From: UBA1351 sp965140555
GTDB taxonomy: Bacteria; Bacillota; Clostridia; Lachnospirales; Vallitaleaceae
Assembly: GCA_965140555.1 (NCBI GenBank)
Contig: OZ223259.1
Span: 186,001-250,000, forward strand
Reading direction: 5' to 3'
DNA length: 64,000 nt
Positions 18,593 to 27,910 of the stretch are shown here, piece after piece. The position numbers and the translations under genes are program-made. The notes below the pieces were generated by a model. It was not told where the DNA came from and ran no database searches. It was given only the letters and a program-made list of their open reading frames with translations. Numbering within the stretch: the first letter of the stretch is position 1; every line of letters begins with the position of its first letter.

Positions 18593-19561
18593 TTACATCA
18601 AGCCGCTACCGGTTGTACGTTTTGCCAAGGCATTAGTTACCAATAAGAATACAAAGTTAATCAATGTGTTAAATAGTCCTACTGCTGCTCCGAAGGAGAA
18701 TTGACTGGACTTAATTCCCACCGTATATACATAGGTTGATATAACTTGAGACGCACCTAGATTCAAACTGTTTTGCATCAAAAACACTTTGTCAAAGGCA
18801 ACATTTAAGATATTACCCATATTCAGAATAAGAAGGATGATAATGGTGGGAAGTATGGCCGGAAAATCAATATTCCACATCGTTTGCCAACGATTGGCCC
18901 CATCAATTTTACACGCATCATAGAGCTGTGTATCCACAGAGGATAAAGCCGCAATAAAGATAATGCTGTTCCATCCCATCGTTTGCCATACACCGGTCAG
19001 CACATATAGTGGGACAAAGGCAGATTCTTTTCCCAGAATATTGGTGCTTTCTGCTACCAAATGGATGGATTTCAAGAAATTAGAAATGACCCCACTACCA
19101 TCTGCGAACATAATATTGATCATGGATACCAGAACAACTACAGAGATAAAATACGGAATATACACCGTTGTCTGTAGTGTTTTTTTCCATTTGTAACCCC
19201 GAATTTGATTAATCAGCATCGCCAATATAATCGGTGCCGGGAATGAAATAATAATACTCGTAAAAGCAATGATAAACGTATTTTTTAATGTTGTTGCAAA
19301 CATCGGACTTTCAAAGTACTGCATAAAGTACTTGAGACCGACAAATTTACCCCCTGTAATCCCTGCTGTAAAACTATACTCTCTAAAAGCAAGCTGAACG
19401 CCATACATGGGAATATAACAAAATATAAAAATATATAACATTGCCGGAAAAAGCATCAACCACAGTTGCCAATTACGACTCCAATAGAGTTTGGCCCTTG
19501 TGGCTAATGTTTTTTTCTCTCCATTTGTACGCTCCATACTGATTGTATCTCCCATACTCAT
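18593..19561 (-). CDS. Sugar ABC transporter permease, LplB/YteP type
   Basis: A 322-residue inner-membrane permease. The LplB family start LMLFPAMLYIFIFCYIPMYG and the segment VQLAFREYS are present, and the ATPase-contacting loop reads DACKIDGANRWQTMW. About six helices. It forms the channel with the permease encoded 12 bases downstream and receives substrate from the lipoprotein encoded upstream. No ATPase gene is linked, as in the other sugar importers of this window. Confidence 0.93.
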   Translation of the reverse strand: MSMGDTISMERTNGEKKTLATRAKLYWSRNWQLWLMLFPAMLYIFIFCYIPMYGVQLAFREYSFTAGITGGKFVGLKYFMQYFESPMFATTLKNTFIIAFTSIIISFPAPIILAMLINQIRGYKWKKTLQTTVYIPYFISVVVLVSMINIMFADGSGVISNFLKSIHLVAESTNILGKESAFVPLYVLTGVWQTMGWNSIIFIAALSSVDTQLYDACKIDGANRWQTMWNIDFPAILPTIIILLILNMGNILNVAFDKVFLMQNSLNLGASQVISTYVYTVGIKSSQFSFGAAVGLFNTLINFVFLLVTNALAKRTTGSGLM

Positions 19562-19678
19562 AATCCATCGTTCCTTTCATCATTCACGCTTCTTCGGCCA
19601 TGTTTCCGTATGTTTGTGTCAATAAAATAGGATGCAAGAAGATACATCGTCGTATCTTCTTGCATGGGTTATGCTTCT

Positions 19679-21346
19679 CTAATTAGCCATATTACTCAAA
19701 TAGTCATCAAAAGCTGCTTGTCGAATATCCAAGACATCTTGAAGTCCCGCATCATAGACGTTTTGAACATATTCATCCCACGTTGCATCAATATCCTGTT
19801 CGCCGGTCATCCACAATGACCATTGGTTATCAATGATATTATTAATATTGGCCTGTGTTACAGCCATTGTGTTCTGATCATCTACCGTGTACTTCATAAA
19901 CATTTGAGGATAGGTATCCGATGTCGATGCTTTTGCAATCGTATCTTTATACGTTTCCCGTTCTTCCAGCGCATAGGTCATATCTTGGGCCATATCAATT
20001 TCAGAACTTCGACGAATATACATCGGACCGTTATCTGCAAAGGCATTGGTCCATTTCCATGTACCCGGATCTACCTTCGGATCTAACGGATCCAATACTT
20101 TATAACTATTATCTCCTGTCTTTTCTAAAGAACCGTCTGCTATTCCACCGAAGAGCACTTCAACACTATGTGTTTTATCATAGAAGGTATCTATGAATCG
20201 CAGTGCCGCTTCCGGATTTTTACAAGCTGCACTAATGGCTGCACGGTTTGACGACATGTTAAGTCCTGTATAGTCATCACGCCATCTTGTATCATAGGTT
20301 CCTGCCTTTGTATCAATATCATAGTCAAGTGCAGGCACCGGTACATATTGATCATGTAATTCAGGACCAAACTTATCTGTCTCTTCCCATCCAAATACAC
20401 ATCCTACAACAGCATCACCATTCTCATCCCCTCTTGATAAGGATTGAAAAGCAGAATAATCATTGGTTAACGCATTGGGATTAATCAATCCGTCAGCATA
20501 TAAGTCTGCAATATATTTCATCCATAATTTATACCGCTCGTCCACTGCATAATTTTTAATTTCATTATCTTCTGCAAAGTAACCGTCAAATCCCCAGTTT
20601 GTTAGCTGAATACCCATAGCTCCCAAAAGGTTTGTCAATGAATAGGCACTGTTAAACCATACGTTATTCCCGCCATATGCGTTATAATCCAATGGGACTT
20701 CATCATCAGGATTACCATTACCATTCATATCCTGTTCTTTGAATACCGTCAATACATTTTTCAACTCACTAAATGTTGTCGGCACATCAAGGCCTGCTTT
20801 ATCCAACCACTCTTTATTTATAAACATCACGGTATTCGTGCTTGGCCATTTACCTTGAAATTTCGGTGTCGCATAAATACTGCCATCCAATGTCGTCGCC
20901 AATACTTTTGTGTCCGGTTCTTCTTCAAACATCGCTGCAATATTCGGTGTTGTTTCTGCATTGATCATAGGACCGATATTCAAAAACAGACCATTATAGG
21001 TTGTATAATCCGAATCCGTCGTTGCGTTGAATACGATATCCGGGATATCACCGGCAGCAAAGCGTGTGGATTTCACGGTATCCCAGTCTGCTCTTATAAC
21101 TTCCCAATCCACATTCACGCCGGCTTCATCTTCAATCTCTTGTAGCCATTTCATCTCTTCTACATCTTTAGTCAACGCATGCGCAATAAAGAGTGCTTTT
21201 AAATTAACACGATCACCGGAATTACTATTGTCTGTATTCTGGTTCCCATTGTCTGCCGTGCTACCACCATTTTGTTGACATCCCGAAAAACTTGCTACAA
21301 TCATTACTGTTAATAGTAAAAACGTCATTATTTTTTTGTACATCAT
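19679..21346 (-). CDS. Large sugar-binding lipoprotein, LplA/YtcQ type
   Basis: A 555-residue extracellular solute-binding protein, the long type found with LplB/LplC permeases. A hydrophobic signal ends in lipobox SFSGC, then a Gly/Asn-rich linker, then the ligand-binding lobes (VNWEVIRADWDTVKSTRFAAG, DMNGNGNPDDEVPL). DMNGNGNPDDE resembles the calcium-binding loop known in alginate- and pectin-oligosaccharide-binding relatives. It heads the operon ending with the GH127 gene, and its promoter carries the paired TTTTTGATA boxes. Predicted substrate: beta-L-arabinofuranosyl oligosaccharides, inferred from context. Confidence 0.92.
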   Translation of the reverse strand: MMYKKIMTFLLLTVMIVASFSGCQQNGGSTADNGNQNTDNSNSGDRVNLKALFIAHALTKDVEEMKWLQEIEDEAGVNVDWEVIRADWDTVKSTRFAAGDIPDIVFNATTDSDYTTYNGLFLNIGPMINAETTPNIAAMFEEEPDTKVLATTLDGSIYATPKFQGKWPSTNTVMFINKEWLDKAGLDVPTTFSELKNVLTVFKEQDMNGNGNPDDEVPLDYNAYGGNNVWFNSAYSLTNLLGAMGIQLTNWGFDGYFAEDNEIKNYAVDERYKLWMKYIADLYADGLINPNALTNDYSAFQSLSRGDENGDAVVGCVFGWEETDKFGPELHDQYVPVPALDYDIDTKAGTYDTRWRDDYTGLNMSSNRAAISAACKNPEAALRFIDTFYDKTHSVEVLFGGIADGSLEKTGDNSYKVLDPLDPKVDPGTWKWTNAFADNGPMYIRRSSEIDMAQDMTYALEERETYKDTIAKASTSDTYPQMFMKYTVDDQNTMAVTQANINNIIDNQWSLWMTGEQDIDATWDEYVQNVYDAGLQDVLDIRQAAFDDYLSNMAN

Positions 21347-21421
21347 ACTACCTCCCTTGTGTAATTTTGGTTAAATTTTCGAAATCAAAGTCTTGTTGTT
21401 GTGCACTATTACAACAACCTC

Positions 21422-21450
21422 AATATAGCATTAAGATACCTCATGGTAAA
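21422..21450 (-). promoter_or_regulatory. Promoter of the Lpl-type transporter-GH127 operon
   Basis: Minus strand -35 TTTACC (21450-21445), 17-bp spacer ending in TGC, -10 TATATT (21427-21422). It is identical in core elements and spacing to the first GH127 promoter at 11879-11907. Confidence 0.7.
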
Positions 21451-21491
21451 TATCAAATAGATATAAAAAGGGGCATTTTGTAACGTCTTAT

Positions 21492-21536
21492 TTTTTGATA
21501 GTTTTAGATTCTTCCTTTTTGATACTTTTTCAAACT
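21492..21536 (-). promoter_or_regulatory. Putative AraC activator site, second copy of the paired boxes
   Basis: TTTTTGATA starts at 21492 and again at 21516 (24 bp apart). Positions 21511-21536 match 11968-11993 exactly, and the distance to the -35 is again 41 bp. The rest of the gap to about 21720 is very A+T-rich with several TTATCAT motifs and no gene. Confidence 0.7.
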
Positions 21537-21724
21537 CTTTGCATTTTTAACGAATTTTATTCCCTACATCATCTATTTATTGTAAAAAACAACTATCAAT
21601 TATCATAATATATCTATATTTAGTTATCATTTTGTTATCATATATATCATTTTTTCATTATAAATATATGTGTGAATTTGATAACATTCTAATCGAACAG
21701 CTTACTCATACACAATTGGCGCAC

Positions 21725-21752
21725 AAAAAAGGACCGCTCTTACAAACGATCC
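21725..21752 (-). terminator. Terminator after the PHP phosphatase gene
   Basis: On the minus strand GGATCG pairs with CGGTCC (one G-U) around a 10-base loop, followed by TTTTTT. It lies about 50 bases past the stop codon. Confidence 0.7.
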
Positions 21753-21800
21753 TGATTGACTTCCGGCTTATCCAATTATTTACTCTTTAGCGCTATGCTT

Positions 21801-22682
21801 TCATCCCCATCTCGGAAAAGGATTCCCATCTAATTCGTCATTATAATCCGGCAGCATATCCATGGGATGTGTCGGCGGAATGATGACACGATTCTTATAC
21901 CGAGTAAATGCATCTATACCATTCGCTTCAATGAGCGTTTTTGCTGTCTCATACCCTCTACCTATATGCTCACACCTATGGGCATCCGATCCAAAGGTTA
22001 TGTTCTTCCCACCCAACTCTATGAAGCGTTTAATCACGGTATGAATGGGAAACGTTGCATTCTCCCGTTCATGACAGGCTGACCCGTTAATCTCAATGCC
22101 TTTGTCCCGCCGAATAATTGCCTTAAGTATATCCTCAATCTCCGGCATATAACGAGTAATATCGACATCTAATCCGCTTCGCCATATATAGCGACGAATA
22201 TAATCCATATGCCCGATCACATCATAATCCGCCTCTTGAACCATCCGATACATCCCTTCAAAGTAGTATAAGCATAAGTCATGCAGATTATTTTTTTGAT
22301 AGTCCCATAGCTTACAGTCCTTATCCTCCCGACAATGCATCGAAGCAATAATGAAATCAAAATCACCTGTTTCAATGACCCACTTCATACGTTCCGGATT
22401 CTCATGAGGTTGACCTAACTCAATCCCTCTTCTAACTGTTAAACGTCCGGATTCGGTCATCTCCTTTTGAAAAGTACGCACTTCATCTACATACTGTTTC
22501 AGGTATGAATCCGTGTACGCTCGCTCTGCCTGTATCTTATAAAACAGTTCAAAATGATCTGTTATTGCAATTTCTTTCAAGCCTTTCTCGATAGCCGCTT
22601 TCCCAATTGCCTGTAACGTTTCTTTGCCATCCGGAGAGCGTTTGCTATGAATATGATAATCTGTTTTGTTGGTCATTAACAT
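21801..22682 (-). CDS. PHP-domain histidinol-phosphatase-like phosphoesterase
   Basis: A 293-residue cytoplasmic metal-dependent hydrolase. The PHP metal motifs are visible: DYHIHSKRSPDG near the N-terminus, ITDHFE, a central Glu in RRGIELG, SMHCRED, GHMDYIRRY, and a C-terminal GSDAHR. It resembles HisJ-type histidinol-phosphate phosphatases (histidine biosynthesis), but no other his gene is near and PHP proteins also include other phosphoesterases, so the substrate stays open. It is monocistronic with its own terminator; AGAGGAAG precedes the ATG. Confidence 0.85.
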   Translation of the reverse strand: MLMTNKTDYHIHSKRSPDGKETLQAIGKAAIEKGLKEIAITDHFELFYKIQAERAYTDSYLKQYVDEVRTFQKEMTESGRLTVRRGIELGQPHENPERMKWVIETGDFDFIIASMHCREDKDCKLWDYQKNNLHDLCLYYFEGMYRMVQEADYDVIGHMDYIRRYIWRSGLDVDITRYMPEIEDILKAIIRRDKGIEINGSACHERENATFPIHTVIKRFIELGGKNITFGSDAHRCEHIGRGYETAKTLIEANGIDAFTRYKNRVIIPPTHPMDMLPDYNDELDGNPFPRWG

Positions 22683-22784
22683 GTTCGTCTTCCTCTTTCT
22701 TTTACCATGAACCTCTTTGGCTCATAGGTTTTAGCATACGTATCGGTTATTCAAATACCCTATCACATGAACCGTCCATCGAGA

Positions 22785-23394
22785 TTAGATTACTTTGATT
22801 CCTAGTTTTGTAATCAATTCTGCCGCTTGGAACATGTTGACTTTGGCCCCTTGTAGCTCTTTCAAATCATCACTTAGAATAATCTCTTCCAAATTGGCAT
22901 CGGTCAAATCATAGCCTGCAAGGGATGTTTTATAGAAATCTACTCCTTTGAAGTTCATACCTGTCATCGTCGTTTTTTTGAGAGTAACCGTTGAAAAGAA
23001 GGCCCGTTGGAATTGAATCTCTTCTAAAGTGCACTTCTCCCATTTAGATTCCGCCACATTAACATAATTCATAGAACAGTTTTTCATTGTCACACTTTTC
23101 CATCCGGAATTACTCATATTGGCCCCATCACCTTTACAGTTTTTTAGGAGCGATTGTTTCCAATAACTATCTATAAATTTACAATTTGAAAAAGTCGCAA
23201 TTCAGAAAATTCACCTCGTAGAATCCACATTTACTCCAATCGCAACCTATGAAGCGGCATTTATTAAACGTCACCGATTCAAAGTCAATCTTTGTCATAT
23301 CCAATTCCGCCACGACTTCCCCTTCAAAGGGTTATAATCCACAATACGATTCTCATCATCTATTCGAACCTCTTCTACGTGTTTCCTCTAACAT
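22785..23394 (-). pseudogene. Pentapeptide-repeat protein gene broken by frameshifts
   Basis: The intact downstream part (22785-23117, 110 codons) has pentapeptide-like repeats (TGMNFKGVDF, YDLTDANLEE). The same protein continues upstream in other frames: NCKFIDSYWKQSLLKNCKGD joins directly before it, and before that comes FESVTFNKCRFIGCDWSKCG. The frame changes at the T-run 23189-23193 (one base too many), at the G-run 23319-23322 (one too few) and once more near 23380, not in a homopolymer. An ATG at 23394 has a good AAGGAGGA site. Restored, it would be a right-handed quadrilateral beta-helix protein of about 200 residues. It may be a true pseudogene or partly sequencing errors. Confidence 0.75.
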
Positions 23395-23452
23395 ATCCCT
23401 CTCCTCCTTGGCTCTTTTAATCGACTCTCTATACTTTTGTCGTGTTCATCAT

Positions 23453-24723
23453 TTAATAGTAGGTAAATCTTGAATTCTTAATATGTCCCTTTGGTAAGTG
23501 TCCGTGGGCAAAACCACCCCATAGCCTTCGTAATCCACGCCCGAAGCGTCGAGTCTCTTCCAAAGAGATTCCTTCCATTAATGTTCCCTTCTCCCATGTT
23601 CCTTCTGTCCAGAACAACAGAGGCAAATCACTTGTGTGTGCGGCTCCTAGGGCATTCTTTCCCTGTGCATAAGATAACTTATAGCGTTTAACCCTGTAGC
23701 CCCAATGCTTCATCTTACGATACTGTTCTCTAGAACCTTTATCATAGACGATATCCGTTGTGACTTGTATAATTGCCTTTCTTATAGACTTACCTATAAT
23801 CGGTAAGTCCGTGAACTTCTCCACATGTAGAAAATCAATAAAAAAGCTCGTCTCTTCACTTGTGTTCCCTACTAATACCTCTATCTTTTTATTCCTAGCC
23901 GCATAAATTTTATCCCGGTCTTGCATACGTGGAAGTGGTGCGTAACCATATTGAAATCCAAAGGCATACCGGATTGCAACCCCATATCAGACACGCCTTC
24001 AATCATCTCTGACTGAATCTTCAAAAGGGAAGCTACAGACCCCGTTAAGTCTCTTTCTTTGCCAATCTGTATAAGTCTATCCGTAACGACTTCTTTATCC
24101 TTTTGTAGTCCAAAGGGCGTACTTTGTAAGATTACTTTATGAAAAAGTCCTTCTACACCATCAGCAACCATAAGGTGATGAATTATATCTGCCCCTGCTG
24201 ATTGACCGAATAGTGTCACATTGTCGGAATTCCCTCCAAAGCGTTCAATGTGTTTTTGAATCCATCGCAATGCAGTGATAACATCCAATAAACCCAGATT
24301 AGCCGGAATACCTTTATATCCACCCAAAAATCCAAAGATTCCCAATCGGTATGTGACCGTCACGACCATAACCTCTTGCTCTTCTACTAGAGCCATTGGG
24401 CTAGATGTTAATGAATCCCCGAAGCCACTCACATAACCACCACCATGAATCCATACCATAACAGGAAGCGGTCCTTTTTTCTTCCTCTTTTTTGGGCTGT
24501 AAATAGACAGAACATGGCAGTCTTCTCGCATATCAATGCTGTCATATTCATCAAATCCAAAGATCGTGGCAGAAGCTGACTCTCTATTTTGCGGACATGC
24601 AATAGAGCGATTTGTCACCGAATGACGCGTTATTGATTCCATCATTGTCGGTAATTCAAATCGCTCCGCTTGTGCATATCGAATATTTTTGTACGCTTTA
24701 ATTGTCGATGTATAATCCTTCAT
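23453..24723 (-). pseudogene. Type-B carboxylesterase gene with one frameshift
   Basis: The first frame (to 23881) encodes the front of a carboxylesterase/para-nitrobenzyl esterase: oxyanion motif VWIHGGGYVSG and nucleophile elbow FGQSAGAD. The second frame (from about 23960 down to 23453) continues it with the acid region GNTSEETSF and the His region HTSDLPLLFW. Adding one T to the T-run at 23954-23956 joins them smoothly, giving LDFQYGYAPLPRMQDRDK. All triad residues would then be present in about 420 residues, a little shorter than typical. The repair is trivial, so an assembly indel is as likely as a real mutation. Confidence 0.8.
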
Positions 24724-24845
24724 TCGTTAACCTCAATTTCTCATAAATCTGTTAATACGTTATTCCTACAATACCACTTAACGTCTGATTTTTCAACTCA
24801 ACTCATCTATTTCTTATATGATTAGCCCGACAAAAGCAAGTTTCA

Positions 24846-25787
24846 CTAAATGATGCGCTCTAATGTAAGACCCACAAGTTCTTTACCCCAATCGTTAATC
24901 GCATAGCTATTGGTTACAACAAAACCGGCATCCTCATAGAAACCGATAGCCTTTTCCTGTTCTCGTGTCGTTTCTAGGAAAATACGGGAAAATCCACGCT
25001 CTTCAACATACGCCATTGCTTTACTAAACAGTTTACGTCCTAATCCCATACCTCTAAATTCAGGCTTTACCAACAACCAACGTAATTGTGCCACTCCCTC
25101 TTCTTTTTCTAAGACAGCAACGGATGCGACAATCTCCCCATTATATTCTGCAATCCAGTAACAATCCTTTTCCCGGCTATGAACAAGGCCCTCATAAAAG
25201 GTCTTACATACATAGCCTTCAAAACATCTATTATATCCACATTCCTGTTCATAAATCTTACCATGCATAGCAATAATCGTTCCGGCATCTCCTGACTTCA
25301 AGTTAGTACGTATTGTAACGTCTTTTGCCGCTACGGCATGTTCTTGCTTATGGGACTTGTTGTTTAAAAGAAGATGGTCCAGTTCATGAACACAACCTAA
25401 TACACGGTCTTTTTCAACCTCTGAAAGATGATCAAGAAAGCCTTCCATCTGTTTATTCGCAGCTTCATTTAAATCGATCAGGCCTTCTATGCCTTTTTGT
25501 GTCACTCGTAAATGTGTTACCCGACGGTCCATACTTGATACTTCCTTTTGAACCTCCCCACGTTTCACTAACTGACTGATAATTCGACTTACAAAGGCTT
25601 GATCCATATTCAAACGCTCTGACAAATATTTTGCTGTACATGTCTCATTCTGACCAATTTCCATTAATACGCGACTTTGGGCAAAGGTATAGGGTGTATT
25701 TAATACATATTTTTCCAAAAGTCCGATTTTGGCAGTATACTCACGATTAAACTTACGCAATGTACTCGCTAATGCTCTCATTTCCAT
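24846..25787 (-). CDS. MarR-type regulator fused to a GNAT acetyltransferase
   Basis: A 313-residue two-domain protein. Residues 1-145 form a MarR winged helix-turn-helix (CTAKYLSERLNMDQAFVSRII, wing DRRVTHLRVTQKG). Residues about 160-313 are a GNAT fold with the acetyl-CoA motif LVKPEFRGMGLGRKLF and FYEDAGFV. Such fusions are known and are annotated as bifunctional helix-turn-helix/GNAT proteins, but their acetyl acceptors are largely unknown. AGGAGAA precedes the ATG. A strong promoter with an upstream direct repeat lies in the gap to the divergent gene at 26003, so autoregulation and control of that neighbour are plausible. Confidence 0.92.
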   Translation of the reverse strand: MEMRALASTLRKFNREYTAKIGLLEKYVLNTPYTFAQSRVLMEIGQNETCTAKYLSERLNMDQAFVSRIISQLVKRGEVQKEVSSMDRRVTHLRVTQKGIEGLIDLNEAANKQMEGFLDHLSEVEKDRVLGCVHELDHLLLNNKSHKQEHAVAAKDVTIRTNLKSGDAGTIIAMHGKIYEQECGYNRCFEGYVCKTFYEGLVHSREKDCYWIAEYNGEIVASVAVLEKEEGVAQLRWLLVKPEFRGMGLGRKLFSKAMAYVEERGFSRIFLETTREQEKAIGFYEDAGFVVTNSYAINDWGKELVGLTLERII

Positions 25788-25835
25788 ATCCTATTCTCCT
25801 AGCATTTTAAACCACACAACAATGTTACTGAGATT

Positions 25836-25863
25836 AGTATAGCATTATACATGTCATTGTCAA
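25836..25863 (-). promoter_or_regulatory. Promoter of the MarR-GNAT gene
   Basis: Minus strand -35 TTGACA (25863-25858, consensus), 16-bp spacer, -10 TATACT (25841-25836), about 49 bases before the ATG. Confidence 0.65.
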
Positions 25864-25876
25864 GTATTTTTATTTT

Positions 25877-25909
25877 AACGTTTATGACTTCATAACAAAC
25901 GTTTATGAC
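25877..25909. promoter_or_regulatory. Direct repeat AACGTTTATGAC, two copies 21 bp apart
   Basis: Exact 12-bp copies at 25877-25888 and 25898-25909, two helical turns apart, between the MarR-GNAT promoter and the divergent gene. The core AACGTT is palindromic. Candidate operator; the binding protein is inferred only from position. Confidence 0.5.
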
Positions 25910-26002
25910 AAAACTATGCATAACTATCTATTTTATGCTATGATGAAATAAGGCTATATACGAGAAGGGCAATCGTATGACTATTATACTGGAGGATGAA
26001 CC

Positions 26003-27259
26003 ATGAATATTAGTTTTCACTACTTTGCCATAAAGGCCCTTGCCTTAGAAGCAGGCTTTAAAGAACCTTTTGCCCAACAGATTGCTGTTTTTTCACAATA
26101 TATTGACGACTATGATGCTTATGATTTCAGGTATTATGATAATATTCCGGATTGGGTGAAGAACCCCCCTTATGACTTACATATTAACACGGCACCTCAT
26201 TTATACAACTTCAATCCTGTAACTACAGGTTTCTGGGACATCCGTGACCTTTTCTCTCTGATGACATCGCGTTCCCAAAAATATACGGTGTCTCCCTTCC
26301 ATTTTATCCCGAATGCTCTGACTCGAAGTAACGATAGAGACCGACGAACTTATCCCGCTAGCCTTGATGATTCATCAATTATCGCTAAACAGCTAAGGGA
26401 TGCCCGTATAAATTATATCCATGCCGGAACACATACTGATCAAATGTGTGCATTGATGCTTATAGGCTCACGCTTACATACATTTTCTGATTCCTATGCC
26501 CATCAACTCTTTTCCGGCTACAATGAATCGTGTAATAATGTGACGCTTTTACAAGTGACCAATAATATAACGGGTGAAGATGAAACTCATCACTATCAAC
26601 ATATCATCCGAAATTTTCTTGAGGGTCTAAGTCGATTTCTACATGGCCACCAGCCCACTGTCGGACATATGATGCTGGAACATATTCCCGATTATCCTTG
26701 GCTTTCTTTTTCCATGCGCTATCCCCAATCTGAAGGGGTTATGTCTACCTATACTCGTAGCAATACGGATGAATTTCTTACAGTCAGTCACATAATTATT
26801 GACTATCTTCGAGATTGCTTGAACAAAGCCCCTCTATCCGATGAGGATTGGAACGCATTATCTACACGACTGACATCTTGTTTTCTTTTCGACGAAACAA
26901 AATGCCCCAATGAGTCGGCATTGAATTACTCGTTAACCGCACATTGGAGCACTCTATGGAAAGACAAAGGCTATTCCTTTGCTTATAATCGCCATGCACT
27001 GTTTTCTGATATTATCGGCAAACAACAGCCAAGTCCAAGTGCTGAAGGAATGCCAAACACCATGAACGATGCTTTCTATCTATTCAACGCCGATAACGAT
27101 GAATTACTTATAGCCTTATATGGCTCTCAACCTCGTCGAACTTGGTTTGCTGATCCTCATAAATCTTCCGCAGATTTTATGACACAAAACGATGTATCCA
27201 CCATGGAATTTCTTGACAGCCCTTACCACCTATTTTCTGATGGAAAACCGTTAACTTAG
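26003..27259 (+). CDS. DUF6765-like protein of unknown function
   Basis: A 418-residue soluble protein without signal peptide. The start FHYFAIKALALEAGF followed by QIAVFSQYIDDYD is the pattern I associate with the DUF6765 family. A His/Asp-rich block (INYIHAGTHTDQ, RLHTFSDSYAHQLFSG, TGEDETHHYQH) resembles the metal-binding helices of the zinc-dependent phospholipase C/S1-P1 nuclease superfamily, so a metal-dependent hydrolase is possible. It is divergent from the MarR-GNAT gene with a good GGAGG site, and followed on the same strand by the alkyltransferase gene. No substrate can be named. Confidence 0.75.
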   Translation: MNISFHYFAIKALALEAGFKEPFAQQIAVFSQYIDDYDAYDFRYYDNIPDWVKNPPYDLHINTAPHLYNFNPVTTGFWDIRDLFSLMTSRSQKYTVSPFHFIPNALTRSNDRDRRTYPASLDDSSIIAKQLRDARINYIHAGTHTDQMCALMLIGSRLHTFSDSYAHQLFSGYNESCNNVTLLQVTNNITGEDETHHYQHIIRNFLEGLSRFLHGHQPTVGHMMLEHIPDYPWLSFSMRYPQSEGVMSTYTRSNTDEFLTVSHIIIDYLRDCLNKAPLSDEDWNALSTRLTSCFLFDETKCPNESALNYSLTAHWSTLWKDKGYSFAYNRHALFSDIIGKQQPSPSAEGMPNTMNDAFYLFNADNDELLIALYGSQPRRTWFADPHKSSADFMTQNDVSTMEFLDSPYHLFSDGKPLT

Positions 27260-27366
27260 TACTTGGTTCTTAATGTCCGATTATTGGTGTTTCTCTTCTT
27301 CATCTCGTGTTATACTAAATATAGATTCCAAACTCTATGATCACACATGAATGCGAGGTCGATACC

Positions 27367-27885
27367 ATGAATTACTATTTCACAATACCTACTCCTTTTG
27401 GGGATATGCTTGCAGCTATCGACGACAATGCCTCTCTCACCGGCTTATGGTTTGTGGGACAGAAGCATTATCCGTCAGTTGACACATCTCTTATCGATAA
27501 CTACCTTAGCACCTGCCCCTCAACCATCACCCATACACGGACAACCTTAACGGAGCAACTTCAAACCTATGCTTCAGGTACATTGAAGGGTTTTAATGTC
27601 CCTATAAGTCTTCACGGAACACCCTTTCAAGTCGCTGTGTGGCAATTGCTTCGAAGTATTGACTACGGCACAACAACAACCTATGGTGATCTTGCTAAGA
27701 AAATCGCCCTTCAGTTAGGTAAGCCTTCTATGTCCGCCCAAGCCATCGGACAAGCTGTCGGGCGTAACCCAATCGCCCTCGTTATTCCCTGTCATCGTGT
27801 TCTTGGGAGTAACGGAAAACTAACAGGCTACGCCGGAGGCGTGGAGCGTAAAGTTGCGTTCCTTCAATTAGAAGGAAGTCTCTAA
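27367..27885 (+). CDS. ogt: Methylated-DNA--protein-cysteine methyltransferase
   Basis: A 172-residue DNA repair protein that transfers the methyl group of O6-methylguanine to its own Cys. The active-site motif PCHRV is in NPIALVIPCHRVLGSNGKL, followed by TGYAGGVERKVAFL. The helix-turn-helix region TYGDLAKKI is preceded by FQVAVWQLLRSIDYGTTT. Length fits the Ogt class (short N-terminal domain plus catalytic domain). The start at 27367 has GAGGT about 7 bases upstream and begins at the conserved MNYYFTIPTPFG; the open frame 10 codons earlier has no support. Convergent with the GH1 gene, only 25 bases apart. Confidence 0.95.
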   Translation: MNYYFTIPTPFGDMLAAIDDNASLTGLWFVGQKHYPSVDTSLIDNYLSTCPSTITHTRTTLTEQLQTYASGTLKGFNVPISLHGTPFQVAVWQLLRSIDYGTTTTYGDLAKKIALQLGKPSMSAQAIGQAVGRNPIALVIPCHRVLGSNGKLTGYAGGVERKVAFLQLEGSL

Positions 27886-27910
27886 CGCTTCACACCATGA
27901 CTTTCTTGTC

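Noticed and set aside
26003..27259. Annotation of this gene as phospholipase C
   Set aside because: The His/Asp pattern is only reminiscent of that superfamily; not enough to name a reaction.
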